A stretch of DNA of 64,000 nucleotides from Nocardia exalbida NBRC 100660 (GTDB taxonomy: Bacteria; Actinomycetota; Actinomycetes; Mycobacteriales; Mycobacteriaceae): the NCBI RefSeq assembly GCF_000308575.1, contig NZ_BAFZ01000058.1, positions 62,001 to 126,000 on the forward strand. The letters are read 5' to 3'. A program made the translations under genes and the position numbers. Below, piece by piece: positions 7,308 to 16,961 of the stretch (positions are counted from its first letter, which is position 1; each line of letters opens with the position of its first letter). Under the pieces are notes generated by a model. The model did not search any database and was not told where the DNA came from. It saw nothing but the letters and a program-made list of their open reading frames with translations.

Positions 7308-8552
7308 ATGAGTCAGGGCCCACGTTCGTTGGGTGGGGGAGTGGGACGACGGCGTCTCGCACGTGCGATCGGAGCGATGGCCGCGGGCCTGGTGCTGGTC
7401 GCGAGCATGGCCGGCGCGGCAACCAGCGCGCCGCTGTACCCCGAACCCGATCCGGATCCCTTCTACGCGACACCCGCGGATATCGCCGACCGCAAGCCGG
7501 GTGACGTGATCGCGACCAGGGTGATGCCGCCGCTGGCGATCTTCCCGGAGACCACGGTGACCGTGGTCCGGTTCCGGTCGACGAGTTCGGAGGGTAAACC
7601 GATCGCCGCGACCACCACGGTGCTGACGCCCAAGGCGCATCGCACCGACGGGCCGCTGCTGTCGTTCCAGCACATCATCAACGGACTCGGCGCGGAGTGC
7701 TCGGTCTCCCGGGTGCTCTACACCGGTGACCCGAACCTCGTCGTGCGGGAAGCGCCGGGCTGGAACGTGCTGCTGGCGCGCGGCTGGAGCGTCGCGCTGC
7801 CCGATCACCTCGGCCCGAATTTCGCCTACGGCGCCGCGAAGCTCGGCGGGCAGATCACCCTCGACGGGATACGCGCCGTCAAGCAGGTCGGCGAACTCGG
7901 GGTGCAGCGCAGCCCGGTGGCGATGGTCGGGTATTCCGGCGGCGGGATGGCCACCGCGTGGGCGGCCGCCCTGCAACCGAAGTACGCCCCGGAGCTCGAC
8001 ATCGCCGGCGCGGCCATGGGCGGCGTGCCGATGAATCTCGTGAAGATGCTCGAGGGGCTGGGTTTGAACCCGCACCCGGTGTTCGGGCTCGCGTTCGCCG
8101 CCGGATTCGGGTTGGAGCGTGAGTATCCGACTCGCTTCCCGCTCAGCGAGCAGTTGAACGAGCGGGGGCTGGCCGCCCGCGCGCAGATCGCCAACAGCTG
8201 CACCAACGACATCCTCTCGACGGGCGCGGGCCGCGGTGCGCTGGACTTCGCCAAGACGACCTCGATGATCAACGACGACACCGCGCGCGCCGTGGTCGAG
8301 GAGAACAGCCTCGAGCTCTACGACGGTGTGCCGAAGATGCCGGTATTCGAATGGCATTCGCCGATCGACGGTCTCATCCCGATCGACGCGGTGGTCAACA
8401 CCGACAAGCGGTGGTGTGCGGCGGGCGCCAAGGTGCAGGCCGAGCAGATTCCGGTTCCGGACCATCTGACCGCGGCGGTGCTGGGTATTCCCGCGGCGCT
8501 GACCTGGCTGGACGCCCGCTTCCGAGGGGAGCCGGCGCCGAGCAATTGCTGA
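7308..8552 (+). CDS. Secreted lipase, LIP family (second of three)
   Basis: The 414-aa protein has a twin-arginine-like basic n-region (GRRRLARAIG), a hydrophobic segment and a cleavage zone near ATSAPLYPEPDPDPFY, predicting export. The catalytic Ser210 lies in VGYSGGGMATAW. SFQHIINGLGAECS, an aspartate in FEWHSPIDGLIP and a histidine in PVPDHLTAA match the LIP family's triad order. Conserved Cys pairs suggest an extracellular, disulfide-bonded enzyme. ATG 7308 is preceded by CAGGAGG. It probably hydrolyses host or environmental acylglycerols or esters. Confidence 0.9.
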   Translation: MSQGPRSLGGGVGRRRLARAIGAMAAGLVLVASMAGAATSAPLYPEPDPDPFYATPADIADRKPGDVIATRVMPPLAIFPETTVTVVRFRSTSSEGKPIAATTTVLTPKAHRTDGPLLSFQHIINGLGAECSVSRVLYTGDPNLVVREAPGWNVLLARGWSVALPDHLGPNFAYGAAKLGGQITLDGIRAVKQVGELGVQRSPVAMVGYSGGGMATAWAAALQPKYAPELDIAGAAMGGVPMNLVKMLEGLGLNPHPVFGLAFAAGFGLEREYPTRFPLSEQLNERGLAARAQIANSCTNDILSTGAGRGALDFAKTTSMINDDTARAVVEENSLELYDGVPKMPVFEWHSPIDGLIPIDAVVNTDKRWCAAGAKVQAEQIPVPDHLTAAVLGIPAALTWLDARFRGEPAPSNC

Positions 8553-8786
8553 GCGACGATACGTGACCGGCCGAGCCGGGACCTGTTCTCCGGATACGGG
8601 TCTCGGCCCGGTTGTTGCGATATGGATACGCGACAACACAACTCGGATGCTTTACTGCGTCCAGCCACGGCCGCTGACGTAGCCTGACGTCCTGGCTCCC
8701 GGTCTGACAGGGGCCGATTCGGGGGTCGAAGGCCAGTGCGCCCGGGTGCCAGACGACGTTGCCGTTCGCACCCGAAGGCGTGTGCT

Positions 8787-10160
8787 ATGAGAATTTCGCG
8801 TGCCATTGCTGTGGCTTTGCTCGCCGCCGGCTCGGCCCTGGCCGTCCCCGCTGCCGCGGAGCCCGCGCCCGCCCCACCGCCCGGCGGGCTGCTGCCCGGG
8901 TTGCAACAACTCATCGATCAGGTCATCCCGCCGCCGCCGATCGCACCGCCGCCGGAGCCGAGTTCGCCCGCGCACGAGGCGACTACGCTGTCGCCGTCGC
9001 TGGCGGCGCTGCGCTCGGCCGCCCTGCCGTCGGCCGTCGGTGATCCGATGTTCGACCTGCGCCCGGCGAATCTCGACGAGCTGTCCGAGGGGCAGGTCAT
9101 CGAAATCCGCGACGTGAGCGCGACCACCGCGCCGTTGATGCTGATGCCCATTCAGCGGGCGCTCCTGATGAAGTACCGCACGACGGACGCGCACGGCGCG
9201 CCGTCGTATGCCACGGCGACGCTGGTCGTTCCCGCCGCACCGTGGCCGGGACCGGGCCAGCGGCCGGTGGTGGTGAACAACCTGCCGATCGACGCCCTCG
9301 GTCGTACCTGCACGCCCGGATACACCCTCGCGCACGGGCTCAACCCGGACACCAGCTTCACCGATTTCCTGCCACCCACGACGCACGTGGCGGCGCTGCG
9401 CGGTTACGCCGTGCTGATCCCCGACCACGAGGGCCCGTCGATGGCCTACGCCGAGCCGATCGTGGCCGGGCACGCGGTGCTGGACTCGATAAGGGCGGTG
9501 CGCGGTCTGTTGCCGGACGAGTTCGGCGCCGCGAAGTTCGGGCTCGCGGGGTATTCCGGGGGCGCGATCGCGACGCACGGGGCGGTGAAGCTGATCGACG
9601 GCTACGCACCGGAATTGGCGGGCGTGATCGTCGGCGCCGCACTCGGCGGGGTGCCCGCCGACTTCGAGATCCTGGCGCGCAGCATGAACGGCAACCTCGC
9701 CTCGGCCGTGTTCATGGGCGCGGTCTTCGGGATCGGCCGCGAGCGGCCGGAGATCCTGGCCGGGATGAACAATCTCGCCAAGTGGGTGGCCACCTCACCG
9801 GTGAAGAACATGTGCGGCAGCAGTTACGGGGCGATCGGTGTGCTGATGCTGCCGATCGACCTCGCCGCGAACTTTCCCGATCCGCTGCATTCGACGCTGG
9901 CCGCGGACATCTTTCGGGTGACGAAGATGGCCGGCATGAGGTCGGCGACCCCGCTGTACGTCTACAACGGCGAGCAGGAGTTCTGGATCCCGGCAGAGGG
10001 TGCGCGCAATCTCTACGCGGAGCAGTGCCGCCTGGGGGTGCCCGCGGTGTACCGCAGTGTGCTCGGTGAGCACATCATCGCGGGCGCGCTCGGTTATCCG
10101 GAAGCCATGGTCTGGCTCGACGACAGGCTGCGGGGAGTCCGGGCGCCCGACGAGTGCTGA
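8787..10160 (+). CDS. Secreted lipase, LIP family (third of three)
   Basis: This 457-aa paralogue of the previous gene has a signal peptide (MRISRAIAVALLAAG to the VPAAAEP zone). A proline-rich linker (VIPPPPIAPPPEPS) follows at about residues 50-65, then the LIP hydrolase domain. Ser257 sits in LAGYSGGAIATHG; the C-terminus has NGEQEFWIPAEG and VLGEHIIAGALG supplying the expected Asp/Glu and His positions. The proline linker, absent from 7308-8552, may tether or extend the enzyme in the mycolate cell wall. ATG 8787 has GAAGG about 10 nt upstream. Confidence 0.9.
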   Translation: MRISRAIAVALLAAGSALAVPAAAEPAPAPPPGGLLPGLQQLIDQVIPPPPIAPPPEPSSPAHEATTLSPSLAALRSAALPSAVGDPMFDLRPANLDELSEGQVIEIRDVSATTAPLMLMPIQRALLMKYRTTDAHGAPSYATATLVVPAAPWPGPGQRPVVVNNLPIDALGRTCTPGYTLAHGLNPDTSFTDFLPPTTHVAALRGYAVLIPDHEGPSMAYAEPIVAGHAVLDSIRAVRGLLPDEFGAAKFGLAGYSGGAIATHGAVKLIDGYAPELAGVIVGAALGGVPADFEILARSMNGNLASAVFMGAVFGIGRERPEILAGMNNLAKWVATSPVKNMCGSSYGAIGVLMLPIDLAANFPDPLHSTLAADIFRVTKMAGMRSATPLYVYNGEQEFWIPAEGARNLYAEQCRLGVPAVYRSVLGEHIIAGALGYPEAMVWLDDRLRGVRAPDEC

Positions 10161-10338
10161 CCGGGTGATGGCGCGGTGAGGGCTCCGGTTAACACCGCGG
10201 GCCCGGGAGTGCGATCAACATGGTGTCCCCTTCGGTTCGTATGCCCAGATCTGGCTAGAGTGCTGTGCGGTGTCGTCGGCGCTTCGGTACGGTGGGCCGG
10301 TCCGGGCGGGGTAACGCCCGAATTCCCGAGAGAGGCAC

Positions 10339-11403
10339 ATGAGCGACATCACGACCACCGCGTCCGAGCAGGCCAAGGCACTGGTGGGGCGGCACTACCG
10401 CCTGACCGACCCGTACGAGGTGGGTCGGGAGAAGATCCGGGAGTTCGCGCGAGCGCTGCAGGACGGCCATCCGGCGCATCGGCACGAAGACGCCGCCGGG
10501 GGGCTGGGCTTCGACGGACTCGTCGCGCCGCTGACGTTCTCCTCGATCATCCTCATGTTGATGCAGCGCAAGATGTTCGAATCCGTGCTCACCGGGTACG
10601 ACCTCGGCCAAGTGCTGCAGACCGAGCAGTCGATCCGGGTGCACCGGCCGATCGTCGCGGGCGACGAGGTGCGGTGCGACTCCTACATCGAGTCGTTCCG
10701 GCAGTTCGGTGACAAGGACTTCATGGTCACCAAGAACGTGCTGAGCAATCAGCACAAGGAGGTGTTGCAGACCGCGCACACCACGGCGGTGGCGCAGACC
10801 GGAGTCGAGCTGGCCGCCGATCTGCGCGCGGTGGTCGATGGCGTGATCATGACCGGGCAGTCGGCCGCCGACCGCGCGGACGCGGCGGCCGCGCGCCTGG
10901 CCGACGACGACGGCGGGCTGGTCGAGAGCTTCGATGAGCCGGCGCAACCGGAAGCGCCCGCCGAGCCGCGCATGCCGCGTACCCTTCCCGCTTTCGAGGA
11001 CTTGTCCGTCGGCATGGAACTCGCCCCGCGCACGGTGCTGGTGTCCCGTGGTGATCTGGTGAACTACGCCGGTGTGTCGGGCGATTCGAATCCGATCCAC
11101 TTCAGCGACGAGGTCGCGCGCAGCGCCGGTCTGCCCGACGTGGTATCGCACGGTCTGCTGACGATGGGCCTCGGCGCCGGATATCTCACCGCGTGGCTCG
11201 GTGATCCCGCCGCCGTGACGCGGTACGGGGTGCGGTTCGCCGGGTTCGCCCCGGTCCCGGCGACCAAGGCCAGCGCGATCGAATTCCACGGCCGGGTCAA
11301 GCAATTGGATCCGGATCGCCGCGCGGCCACCATCGCCTTGACGGCGACCTGCGGGGACCGGAAGCTGTTCGGTCGCGCGACGGCGGACGTGCTGCTGCGC
11401 TGA
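10339..11403 (+). CDS. Fused HadA/HadB-type (3R)-hydroxyacyl dehydratase
   Basis: The 354-aa protein has two hotdog domains. An N-terminal HadA-like half (about 15-155: YEVGREKIREFARALQDGHPAH, FDGLVAPLTFSS) is joined by an Asp/Ala-rich linker to a C-terminal HadB/MaoC half (about 215-354). The second half keeps the hydratase-2 motif NYAGVSGDSNPIHFSDEVA, with catalytic Asp249 and His254, and VSHGLLTMG. Such fusions act on (3R)-hydroxyacyl-ACP or -CoA in fatty or mycolic acid elongation. ATG 10339 follows GAGAGAGG. A diverged paralogue lacking both catalytic residues lies at 21611-22648. Confidence 0.9.
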   Translation: MSDITTTASEQAKALVGRHYRLTDPYEVGREKIREFARALQDGHPAHRHEDAAGGLGFDGLVAPLTFSSIILMLMQRKMFESVLTGYDLGQVLQTEQSIRVHRPIVAGDEVRCDSYIESFRQFGDKDFMVTKNVLSNQHKEVLQTAHTTAVAQTGVELAADLRAVVDGVIMTGQSAADRADAAAARLADDDGGLVESFDEPAQPEAPAEPRMPRTLPAFEDLSVGMELAPRTVLVSRGDLVNYAGVSGDSNPIHFSDEVARSAGLPDVVSHGLLTMGLGAGYLTAWLGDPAAVTRYGVRFAGFAPVPATKASAIEFHGRVKQLDPDRRAATIALTATCGDRKLFGRATADVLLR

Positions 11404-11788
11404 ACCGATCGGCCGCTCCGGCCTCGTCATCGTCCGGGGTGTGGGGCCTGTGCCGTCGTGGGGGCGTCGGAAGCACCCGGTGACGCGGCTCGGTCGGAGA
11501 GCTGTGCGCCCGGTATCGCGTTCTCGCCCAGCAAAGTGCAGCGCCGCCGGGAACCGTTGGCTTCGCGGCACCTGGGTTTCGCGCGTACTGGGAGTATGTT
11601 GGTGCAGGGGTGGGCGAAGTCGGGCTGCGGCACAGCGCTGTACGCGACGTCGGGTGACTGCCACCGGCAGCGAGTGAAGTGCCCGCTATCCCGCGCTGAT
11701 CTTGCGGATGTGCTTACACCTGCGCATTCGCGTCGCCGGCGGTGGCTCGGTGCTGGAGTGTGGGCAGTGCGCATGCAAGACTGCGTAC
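11404..11788. other. 385-nt intergenic region before the tandem XRE genes
   Basis: No convincing gene. At 11705-11723 CGGATGTGCTTACACCTG is a degenerate copy of the operator at sites A and B (half-site CAGATG, central TGCTTR), here in forward orientation about 65-85 nt before the XRE start. No good -10 sits at the 18-bp spacing, so it may be an operator without that promoter. Confidence 0.35.
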
Positions 11789-12733
11789 ATGCGTGCTTCG
11801 GTAGTGCGGCCTCAGAACGAAACCATCGCTCGTGGAACGGCTCCCGCCGCCGAGGGCGGCCCGACCGCCTTGCGGATGATCCTCGGCGGGCGGATGCGGC
11901 GGTTGCGCGAGGCATGCGGCATCTCGCTGGAGGAAGCGGGCGAGGCGATCCGCGGCTCGCACTCCAAGATCAGCCGATTGGAATTGGGGCGCACCGGTTT
12001 CCGGGAACGGGATCTGGTGGATCTGCTCGCGCTGTACGGCGTCACCGACGAGGAGGAGTGCGCGGAGTTCAAGCGGCTGGCGAAGCAGGCGAACACCTCG
12101 GGATGGTGGCATCGCGACGCCGACTGGCTGCCGAAGTGGTTCGACACCTACCTCGGGCTGGAGCAGGCCGCCCAGCTCATCCGTTGCTATGAGCCGCGGG
12201 TCGTCCCGGAGTTGCTGCAGACCCCCGACTACGCTCGCGCACTGTTCGTGCTCGCGCACCCGCACGAGGACGAGGAGTCGATCGAGCGGCGCGTGGCCCT
12301 GCGGATGCGCCGTCAGGAGATCCTGACCAGACCCGACCCGCCCCAGCTGTGGCTGATCGTCGAGGAGGCGGCGCTGCGGCGCAGGATCGGGGGATCGCAG
12401 GTGTGGCTGGCCCAGCTCGAGCACCTGCTGCGGGCCGCGGAGGCGCCGAACATCACGGTGCAGGTGCTCGCCGATCATGTCGGCGGCCCGGCGCTGGCCG
12501 ACGGCGCGTTCGCCATGCTGCGCTTCGCCGAGGCGGATCTGCCCGACATCGTGTATCTCCAGCAGCTCACCGGCGCGCTGTACCTGGACAAGGACGCCGA
12601 TCTCGCCGCCTACCGCGCCGTGGCGAATCTGCTGTCGGTGCACGCCGCGCCGCCCGAGTACACCCGCGACCTCATCGCGGCGTTGCGCGAGCGCGAGCCA
12701 CGGATCGTGGAGCTGCCGTCCGGCCACGCCTGA
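11789..12733 (+). CDS. XRE-family regulator with DUF5753 (second paralogue)
   Basis: The 314-aa protein has a helix-turn-helix near residues 36-90 (MRRLREACGISLEEAGEAI, SHSKISRLELGRTG). A DUF5753 domain follows from WWHRDADWLPKWFDTYLGLE to LPDIVYLQQLTGALYLDKD. The ATG at 11789 (MRASVVRPQNE) is chosen because homology begins soon after it. No DUF397 gene is adjacent, unlike the first paralogue. It is closest to the next gene, sharing long identical blocks such as LADHVGGPAL and RFAEADLPDIVYLQQLT, so the two look like a tandem duplication. Confidence 0.88.
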   Translation: MRASVVRPQNETIARGTAPAAEGGPTALRMILGGRMRRLREACGISLEEAGEAIRGSHSKISRLELGRTGFRERDLVDLLALYGVTDEEECAEFKRLAKQANTSGWWHRDADWLPKWFDTYLGLEQAAQLIRCYEPRVVPELLQTPDYARALFVLAHPHEDEESIERRVALRMRRQEILTRPDPPQLWLIVEEAALRRRIGGSQVWLAQLEHLLRAAEAPNITVQVLADHVGGPALADGAFAMLRFAEADLPDIVYLQQLTGALYLDKDADLAAYRAVANLLSVHAAPPEYTRDLIAALREREPRIVELPSGHA

Positions 12734-12834
12734 CCGTAAGGCGCGGCGACGAGCCCGGCGCAACCACGAATACCCAGCGGTACAGGGACTTTCGACCATA
12801 GATAACGACTGGGTGAACATGGCAGACTCGGGGC

Positions 12835-13785
12835 ATGCGCCCTTCGAAGGAACGACAGGCGAGAGATTCTGCCGGGCCCGGTGGTCATCCGGTGTCCGGC
12901 GGCGGGCCGACGGTCCTACGCATGGTCCTCGGCGGCAGGCTGCGCCGCCTACGCGAGTCCCGGAATATCACCCGCGAGGCGGCCGGTGACGCCATCCGCG
13001 GGTCGCATTCGAAGATCAGCAGGCTCGAGCTCGGGCGCACCGGCTGCCGGGAACGGGATCTGGTCGACCTGCTCGACCTCTACGGGGTGACCGATCCCGG
13101 GGAACGGGAGCGCTACCTGGAACTGGCCAGGCAGGCCAATGCGTCCGGTTGGTGGGCGCGGGACAGTGACTGGCTGCCGAAATGGTTCGACACCTACCTC
13201 GGGCTGGAACAGGCGGCGCGCCTGATCCGCAGCTACGAACCGCGAGCGGTCCCCGAACTGCTGCAGACGCCGGAGTACGCCCGCTCGCTGCTCACCCTGT
13301 CGCATCCGGGGGAACCGGAGGATTCGATCGAACGTCGTGTCGCGCTGCGCATGCGCAGGCAGGACATCCTCGCCGGTCCGCACCCGCCCCAGCTGTGGAT
13401 GATCATCGAGGAGGCCGCGCTGCGCCGCAGGATCGGCGGCTCGACCGTCTGGCGCGCCCAGCTCGACCGCGTGCTGCGCGCGGCCGCTCAGCCGAACATC
13501 ACCATCCAGATCCTGGCCGACCATGTGGGCGGCCCGGCCCTCACCGACGGCGCGTTCACCATCTTGCGTTTCGCCGAGGCGGATCTGCCCGACATCGTCT
13601 ACCTTCAGCAGCTGACCAGCGCGCTGTATCTGGACAAGATCGCCGACCTGGATGTGTACTACGCCGCGCTGAACCAACTTTCGCTGCTGGCCCCTTCCCC
13701 GCAGCATTCCCGGCAACTGCTCCAGGTCTTGCGCGACGGCGTCCCGCCGACGGTCGACGAACCGGTGGACCACCCGCGAGGGTGA
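12835..13785 (+). CDS. XRE-family regulator with DUF5753 (third paralogue)
   Basis: This 316-aa tandem copy of the preceding gene has its helix-turn-helix at about 38-92 (LRRLRESRNITREAAGDAI, SHSKISRLELGRTG). A DUF5753 domain follows from SGWWARDSDWLPKWFDTYLGLE to ALYLDKIADL. Its recognition region is closer to the gene at 2271 (NITREAAGDAIRG shared), while its C-terminal domain is closer to 11789, so either mosaic evolution or selection on the DNA-binding part is possible. About 100 nt separate it from the upstream copy. No DUF397 partner is adjacent; target unknown. Confidence 0.88.
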   Translation: MRPSKERQARDSAGPGGHPVSGGGPTVLRMVLGGRLRRLRESRNITREAAGDAIRGSHSKISRLELGRTGCRERDLVDLLDLYGVTDPGERERYLELARQANASGWWARDSDWLPKWFDTYLGLEQAARLIRSYEPRAVPELLQTPEYARSLLTLSHPGEPEDSIERRVALRMRRQDILAGPHPPQLWMIIEEAALRRRIGGSTVWRAQLDRVLRAAAQPNITIQILADHVGGPALTDGAFTILRFAEADLPDIVYLQQLTSALYLDKIADLDVYYAALNQLSLLAPSPQHSRQLLQVLRDGVPPTVDEPVDHPRG

Positions 13786-13933
13786 CCGGAACGCGCACCG
13801 CGGCACGCCGCATTCGCGCGCCGGAGAGAACTCCCTCGCCGACCCGCACCCCGTACGCTCCCTCCTGGATTCAGCGCGCCCGAATCGGGCATTTCCTGTG
13901 CGAGATGATCCGCATGCCGGGGAAAGGACCGAA

Positions 13934-13954
13934 TATTGTCCCATTGGGACAATA
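13934..13954. promoter_or_regulatory. 21-bp palindromic TetR operator
   Basis: TATTGTCCCA-T-TGGGACAATA is palindromic except for the central base, with perfect 10-bp arms. It ends 17 nt before the TetR ATG at 13972, an autoregulatory position. Confidence 0.75.
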
Positions 13955-13971
13955 GGGGGTAAGCTGTGTGT

Positions 13972-14631
13972 ATGAGCGACGACGGTGTCGGTCTGGACGG
14001 CCGTCGACTGCGCACTCGGCGCAGCCGCGAGGCGTTGTCGCGCGCGGCGTTCGACCTGCTCACCGAGCGGGGGCTGGAAGCGGTGGCCGTCGAGGACATC
14101 GCGGTGCGGGCGGGTGTCACGCGGCGCACGTTCAGCAGGCATTTCGCCTCCATCGAGGAGGCGATTCTGGGCGATGTCGATCAAGACGTCCATCTGTTCA
14201 ACGAGGCGCTGCGCCGCCGGCCGCCGGGTGAGCCGCCCCTGACCGCCTACCGCAACGCCGTCCACGACTGGTTCGCCACCGAGTACGGCGGCGCGCGCGC
14301 GTCCCTGCTGGCCCGTCGCTGGGCTTTGTTCCAGCGCTTCGAGGACGAACCCGAACTGTTCGCCGGCTATCAGCGCATCCGCATCGACGGGCAGCGCGAA
14401 TCGGTCCGGATCATCGCGGCGCGGCTGGGGGTGGATCCGCTGACCGATCCGCGTCCGGCGGTCGCCGTAGGCGCAGGCGCCGGCCTCCTGCTGGCGGCGC
14501 TGCAGAGCTGGGCGGCGGGCCCGGATCCGATGGGCCTGCCCGGCCTCGTCGAAGAGTTCTTCGACACCCTCGTCACCCTCACCACCGAATTCCGTAACGA
14601 GGAGTCACCGTCATGTCTACCGGGTCGGTGA
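13972..14631 (+). CDS. TetR-family transcriptional regulator
   Basis: The 219-aa protein has a TetR helix-turn-helix at about residues 15-62: RRSREALSRAAFDLLTERG, VEDIAVRAGVTRRTFSRHF. An all-helical ligand/dimer domain follows. The ATG 17 nt after a 21-bp palindrome is preferred to the in-frame GTG at 13966. The stop overlaps the start of the Rv1733c-like gene by 19 nt, so the two form an autoregulated pair. The best inference is that it represses itself and that membrane protein; the ligand is unknown. Confidence 0.9.
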   Translation: MSDDGVGLDGRRLRTRRSREALSRAAFDLLTERGLEAVAVEDIAVRAGVTRRTFSRHFASIEEAILGDVDQDVHLFNEALRRRPPGEPPLTAYRNAVHDWFATEYGGARASLLARRWALFQRFEDEPELFAGYQRIRIDGQRESVRIIAARLGVDPLTDPRPAVAVGAGAGLLLAALQSWAAGPDPMGLPGLVEEFFDTLVTLTTEFRNEESPSCLPGR

Positions 14632-15194
14632 ACATGTACCGCCGCACGTGCCGCCGCGTCGGCCTGGATCGAAATCCGCTGCGCCGCAGGGAAGACCGTG
14701 TGCAAACCGGGTTCGCGGTCCTGCTGGCCCTGGTGTTCCTGATCGTCGTGCCCGTGCTGGCGGTGACCGTCGGCGGCCGGGTGTACCGGGTGGAGACGGC
14801 CGCGGTGCAAGCCGAGACGGCGCGGTTGCATCAGGTCGACGCGACGGTGATCGAAACCGGGAAGGCGCCGCTGTACGCGCCGGTGGTGCCCGCGCGCGTG
14901 TCCTGGAAAGACGCCGACGGCGTGACCCACACCGGCGACTATCAGTCGACCACGGTGGTGGAGCCGGGTGCCGCCGTGCCGATCTGGCTGAACGAGCGCG
15001 GTGCGATCGTCGAGCCGCCCTCCTCGTCCCAGCCTGCCAGCAAAGCGGTCATGCTCACCGCGGGTGCGGTGCTCGGCGTCTCGATCGTGCTCGCGGGGAG
15101 TTACCTGTTGCTGCGCCGCGGACTCGATCGGCGGCGGCTGCGCCGGTGGGAAACCGAATGGGTGGCCGCCGACCTCACCTGGGGGCACGGCTGA
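14613..15194 (+). CDS. Rv1733c-like membrane protein
   Basis: The 193-aa protein shows the Rv1733c family layout: a basic N-terminus ending RNPLRRREDRV, membrane segment 1 at about 33-52, and an outer domain of about 90 residues with VPARVSWKDADGVTHTGDY and IWLNERGAIVEPP. Membrane segment 2 follows at about 146-166, then a basic C-terminus. Rv1733c itself is a DosR-regulated latency antigen of M. tuberculosis with unknown biochemical function. Here the gene overlaps a TetR gene rather than carrying an obvious DosR box. Confidence 0.85.
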   Translation: MSTGSVNMYRRTCRRVGLDRNPLRRREDRVQTGFAVLLALVFLIVVPVLAVTVGGRVYRVETAAVQAETARLHQVDATVIETGKAPLYAPVVPARVSWKDADGVTHTGDYQSTTVVEPGAAVPIWLNERGAIVEPPSSSQPASKAVMLTAGAVLGVSIVLAGSYLLLRRGLDRRRLRRWETEWVAADLTWGHG

Positions 15195-15368
15195 GCCTTG
15201 GTGCGGCGTGCCCGCCGGGCGAGGGTAGGGAACAGGCGCAGCGGGCACGTCGCGTGCCGGGGCGGCAACGCGGCGAACGAAGCAGCCCGGCACTGCCCTG
15301 AGATTAAGGCATCGGCGTGCCGGGCGGCCCCGTTCGGCGCGGATCGCCGGAGATCCCATCACATAGAC

Positions 15369-15397
15369 CCGGTTACGTTGTGACACAACATAACCGG
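15369..15397. terminator. 29-nt palindrome between convergent genes
   Basis: CCGGTTACGTTGTG-A-CACAACATAACCGG has 14-bp arms with one mismatch. It lies between the convergent stops of the Rv1733c-like gene (15194) and the carboxylase (15411), so a bidirectional terminator is likely. A second stem, GCCCGGCAC with GTGCCGGGC, lies just upstream near 15285-15325. The very short loop would also suit a protein-binding site. Confidence 0.45.
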
Positions 15398-15410
15398 AGT
15401 CTGGGTCGTC

Positions 15411-16961
15411 TCAGACGGGGAAGAGACTGTGCTTGCGCGGGTTGGGCTCGGCGCTCGCCTCCTTGTCGCGCAGCAGGCGCAGCGCGCGACGGATCTCCAG
15501 CCTGGTCCGCGACGGCTCGATCACCGCATCGATGTAGCCGCGCTCGGCGGCGATCCATGGCGTGGCCACCGTGGCGTTGTACTGCTCGATCATGTAGTCG
15601 CGCACCGCCGCGCGTTGCTCGGGGGGCACCTGGGCGATCTGACGCTTGCCGACGATGCTCACCGCGCTCTCGGCGCCCATCACGGCGATGCGCGCCGTCG
15701 GCCAGGCCAGGCTGACGTCTGCGCCGAGTTGCTTGCAGCCCATCACGGCGTAGCCGCCGCCGTAAGCCTTGCGCACCACGACGGTGACGATCGGGACGGT
15801 CGACTCGATCACCGCGCGGAAGAACCGCCCGCCGCGTTTGATCACCCCGCTGCGCTCCTCCTCCACGCCGGGCAGCACACCGGGGGTGTCCACGACGAAG
15901 ATCAGCGGCAACCCGAAGACATTGCACAAGCGGATGAAATGCGTCGCCTTGTCCGAACATTTGGCGTCGATCGCGCCGCCGAGCACCAGGGGCTGGTTCG
16001 CGATCACCCCGACGCTGCGCCCGTCCACCCTGGCGAAGCCGGTGATCAGGTTCTGCGCGGTGGCCGCGCTGATCTCGTGGAAGTCGCCGTCGTCGAACAG
16101 GCGCAGCAAGATCTCGTGCATGTCGTAGCCCTGCCGATCGGAATCGGGAATGATCGAGTCCAGCTCCAGATCGTGCGGCGTGACCTGCGGCTCCAGCCCC
16201 GGGTTGACGATCGGGCCGGGCTCCAGGCAACTCGACGGCAGATAGCTCAGATAGGTCCTGGCCCAGTCGAAGGCGTCCTGCTCGGTGGCGGCGACGTGGT
16301 GGACGGTGCCGGTGGCGGCCTGCGCCTGCGCGCCGCCCAGCTCCTCCATGGTCACCTCCTCGCCGGTGACCTCCTTGATCACCTCGGGCCCGGTGACGAA
16401 CATGTACGACTTCTCGGTCGCGATCAGGACGTCGGTGTTCACCGGTGCGTAGACCGACCCGGCCGCGCATTTGCCCAGCATGATCGATACCTGTGGCACG
16501 AAGCCGGACAGCCGTTCCTGGCGGCGGCTCATCAGCGCGTACCACGCCAGCGAGGTGACCGCGTCCTGGATGCGGGCGCCACCGGAGTCGTTGATCGCGA
16601 CGACCGGGCAGGCATTCGTGGTGGCGAAATCGAGCGCGGCGGCGACTTTGCGGCCGAACATCTCACCCACCGAGCCGCCGAAGACGGTCTGATCGTGCGC
16701 GATCACCACGACGGGCCTGCCGTCGATCCGGCCGCGCCCGGTGACCACGCCGTCGCCGTACATGGCGCCGGGGGTGCCCGGCTGGCGCACCAGCGCGCCG
16801 ATCTCCACGAAACTCCCGGGGTCGAGGAGTGCGCGCACCCGCTCCCGCGCGCTGGGAATGCCCTTGCTCTTGCGCTTCGCGATTCCGTTCTCGCCCGCGG
16901 GCTCCTCGGCCAGCTCCAGGATCGCCCGCAGCTCGTCCAGCTTCTCTCGCGTACCGCTCAT
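15411..16961 (-). CDS. Acyl-CoA carboxylase beta (carboxyltransferase) subunit
   Basis: The 516-aa AccD-type subunit transfers carboxyl groups from biotin to an acyl-CoA such as propionyl- or acetyl-CoA. The two crotonase-like halves are evident: N-terminal [22 protein letters not shown] and [16 protein letters not shown]-terminal [26 protein letters not shown] and [12 protein letters not shown]. It ends PRKHSLFPV, typical of actinobacterial AccD/PccB. The ATG at 16961 ([11 protein letters not shown]) starts where family similarity begins. No biotin-carboxylase subunit lies nearby, so its partner is encoded elsewhere. Exact acyl specificity cannot be read by eye. Confidence 0.93.
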   Translation of the reverse strand: MSGTREKLDELRAILELAEEPAGENGIAKRKSKGIPSARERVRALLDPGSFVEIGALVRQPGTPGAMYGDGVVTGRGRIDGRPVVVIAHDQTVFGGSVGEMFGRKVAAALDFATTNACPVVAINDSGGARIQDAVTSLAWYALMSRRQERLSGFVPQVSIMLGKCAAGSVYAPVNTDVLIATEKSYMFVTGPEVIKEVTGEEVTMEELGGAQAQAATGTVHHVAATEQDAFDWARTYLSYLPSSCLEPGPIVNPGLEPQVTPHDLELDSIIPDSDRQGYDMHEILLRLFDDGDFHEISAATAQNLITGFARVDGRSVGVIANQPLVLGGAIDAKCSDKATHFIRLCNVFGLPLIFVVDTPGVLPGVEEERSGVIKRGGRFFRAVIESTVPIVTVVVRKAYGGGYAVMGCKQLGADVSLAWPTARIAVMGAESAVSIVGKRQIAQVPPEQRAAVRDYMIEQYNATVATPWIAAERGYIDAVIEPSRTRLEIRRALRLLRDKEASAEPNPRKHSLFPV

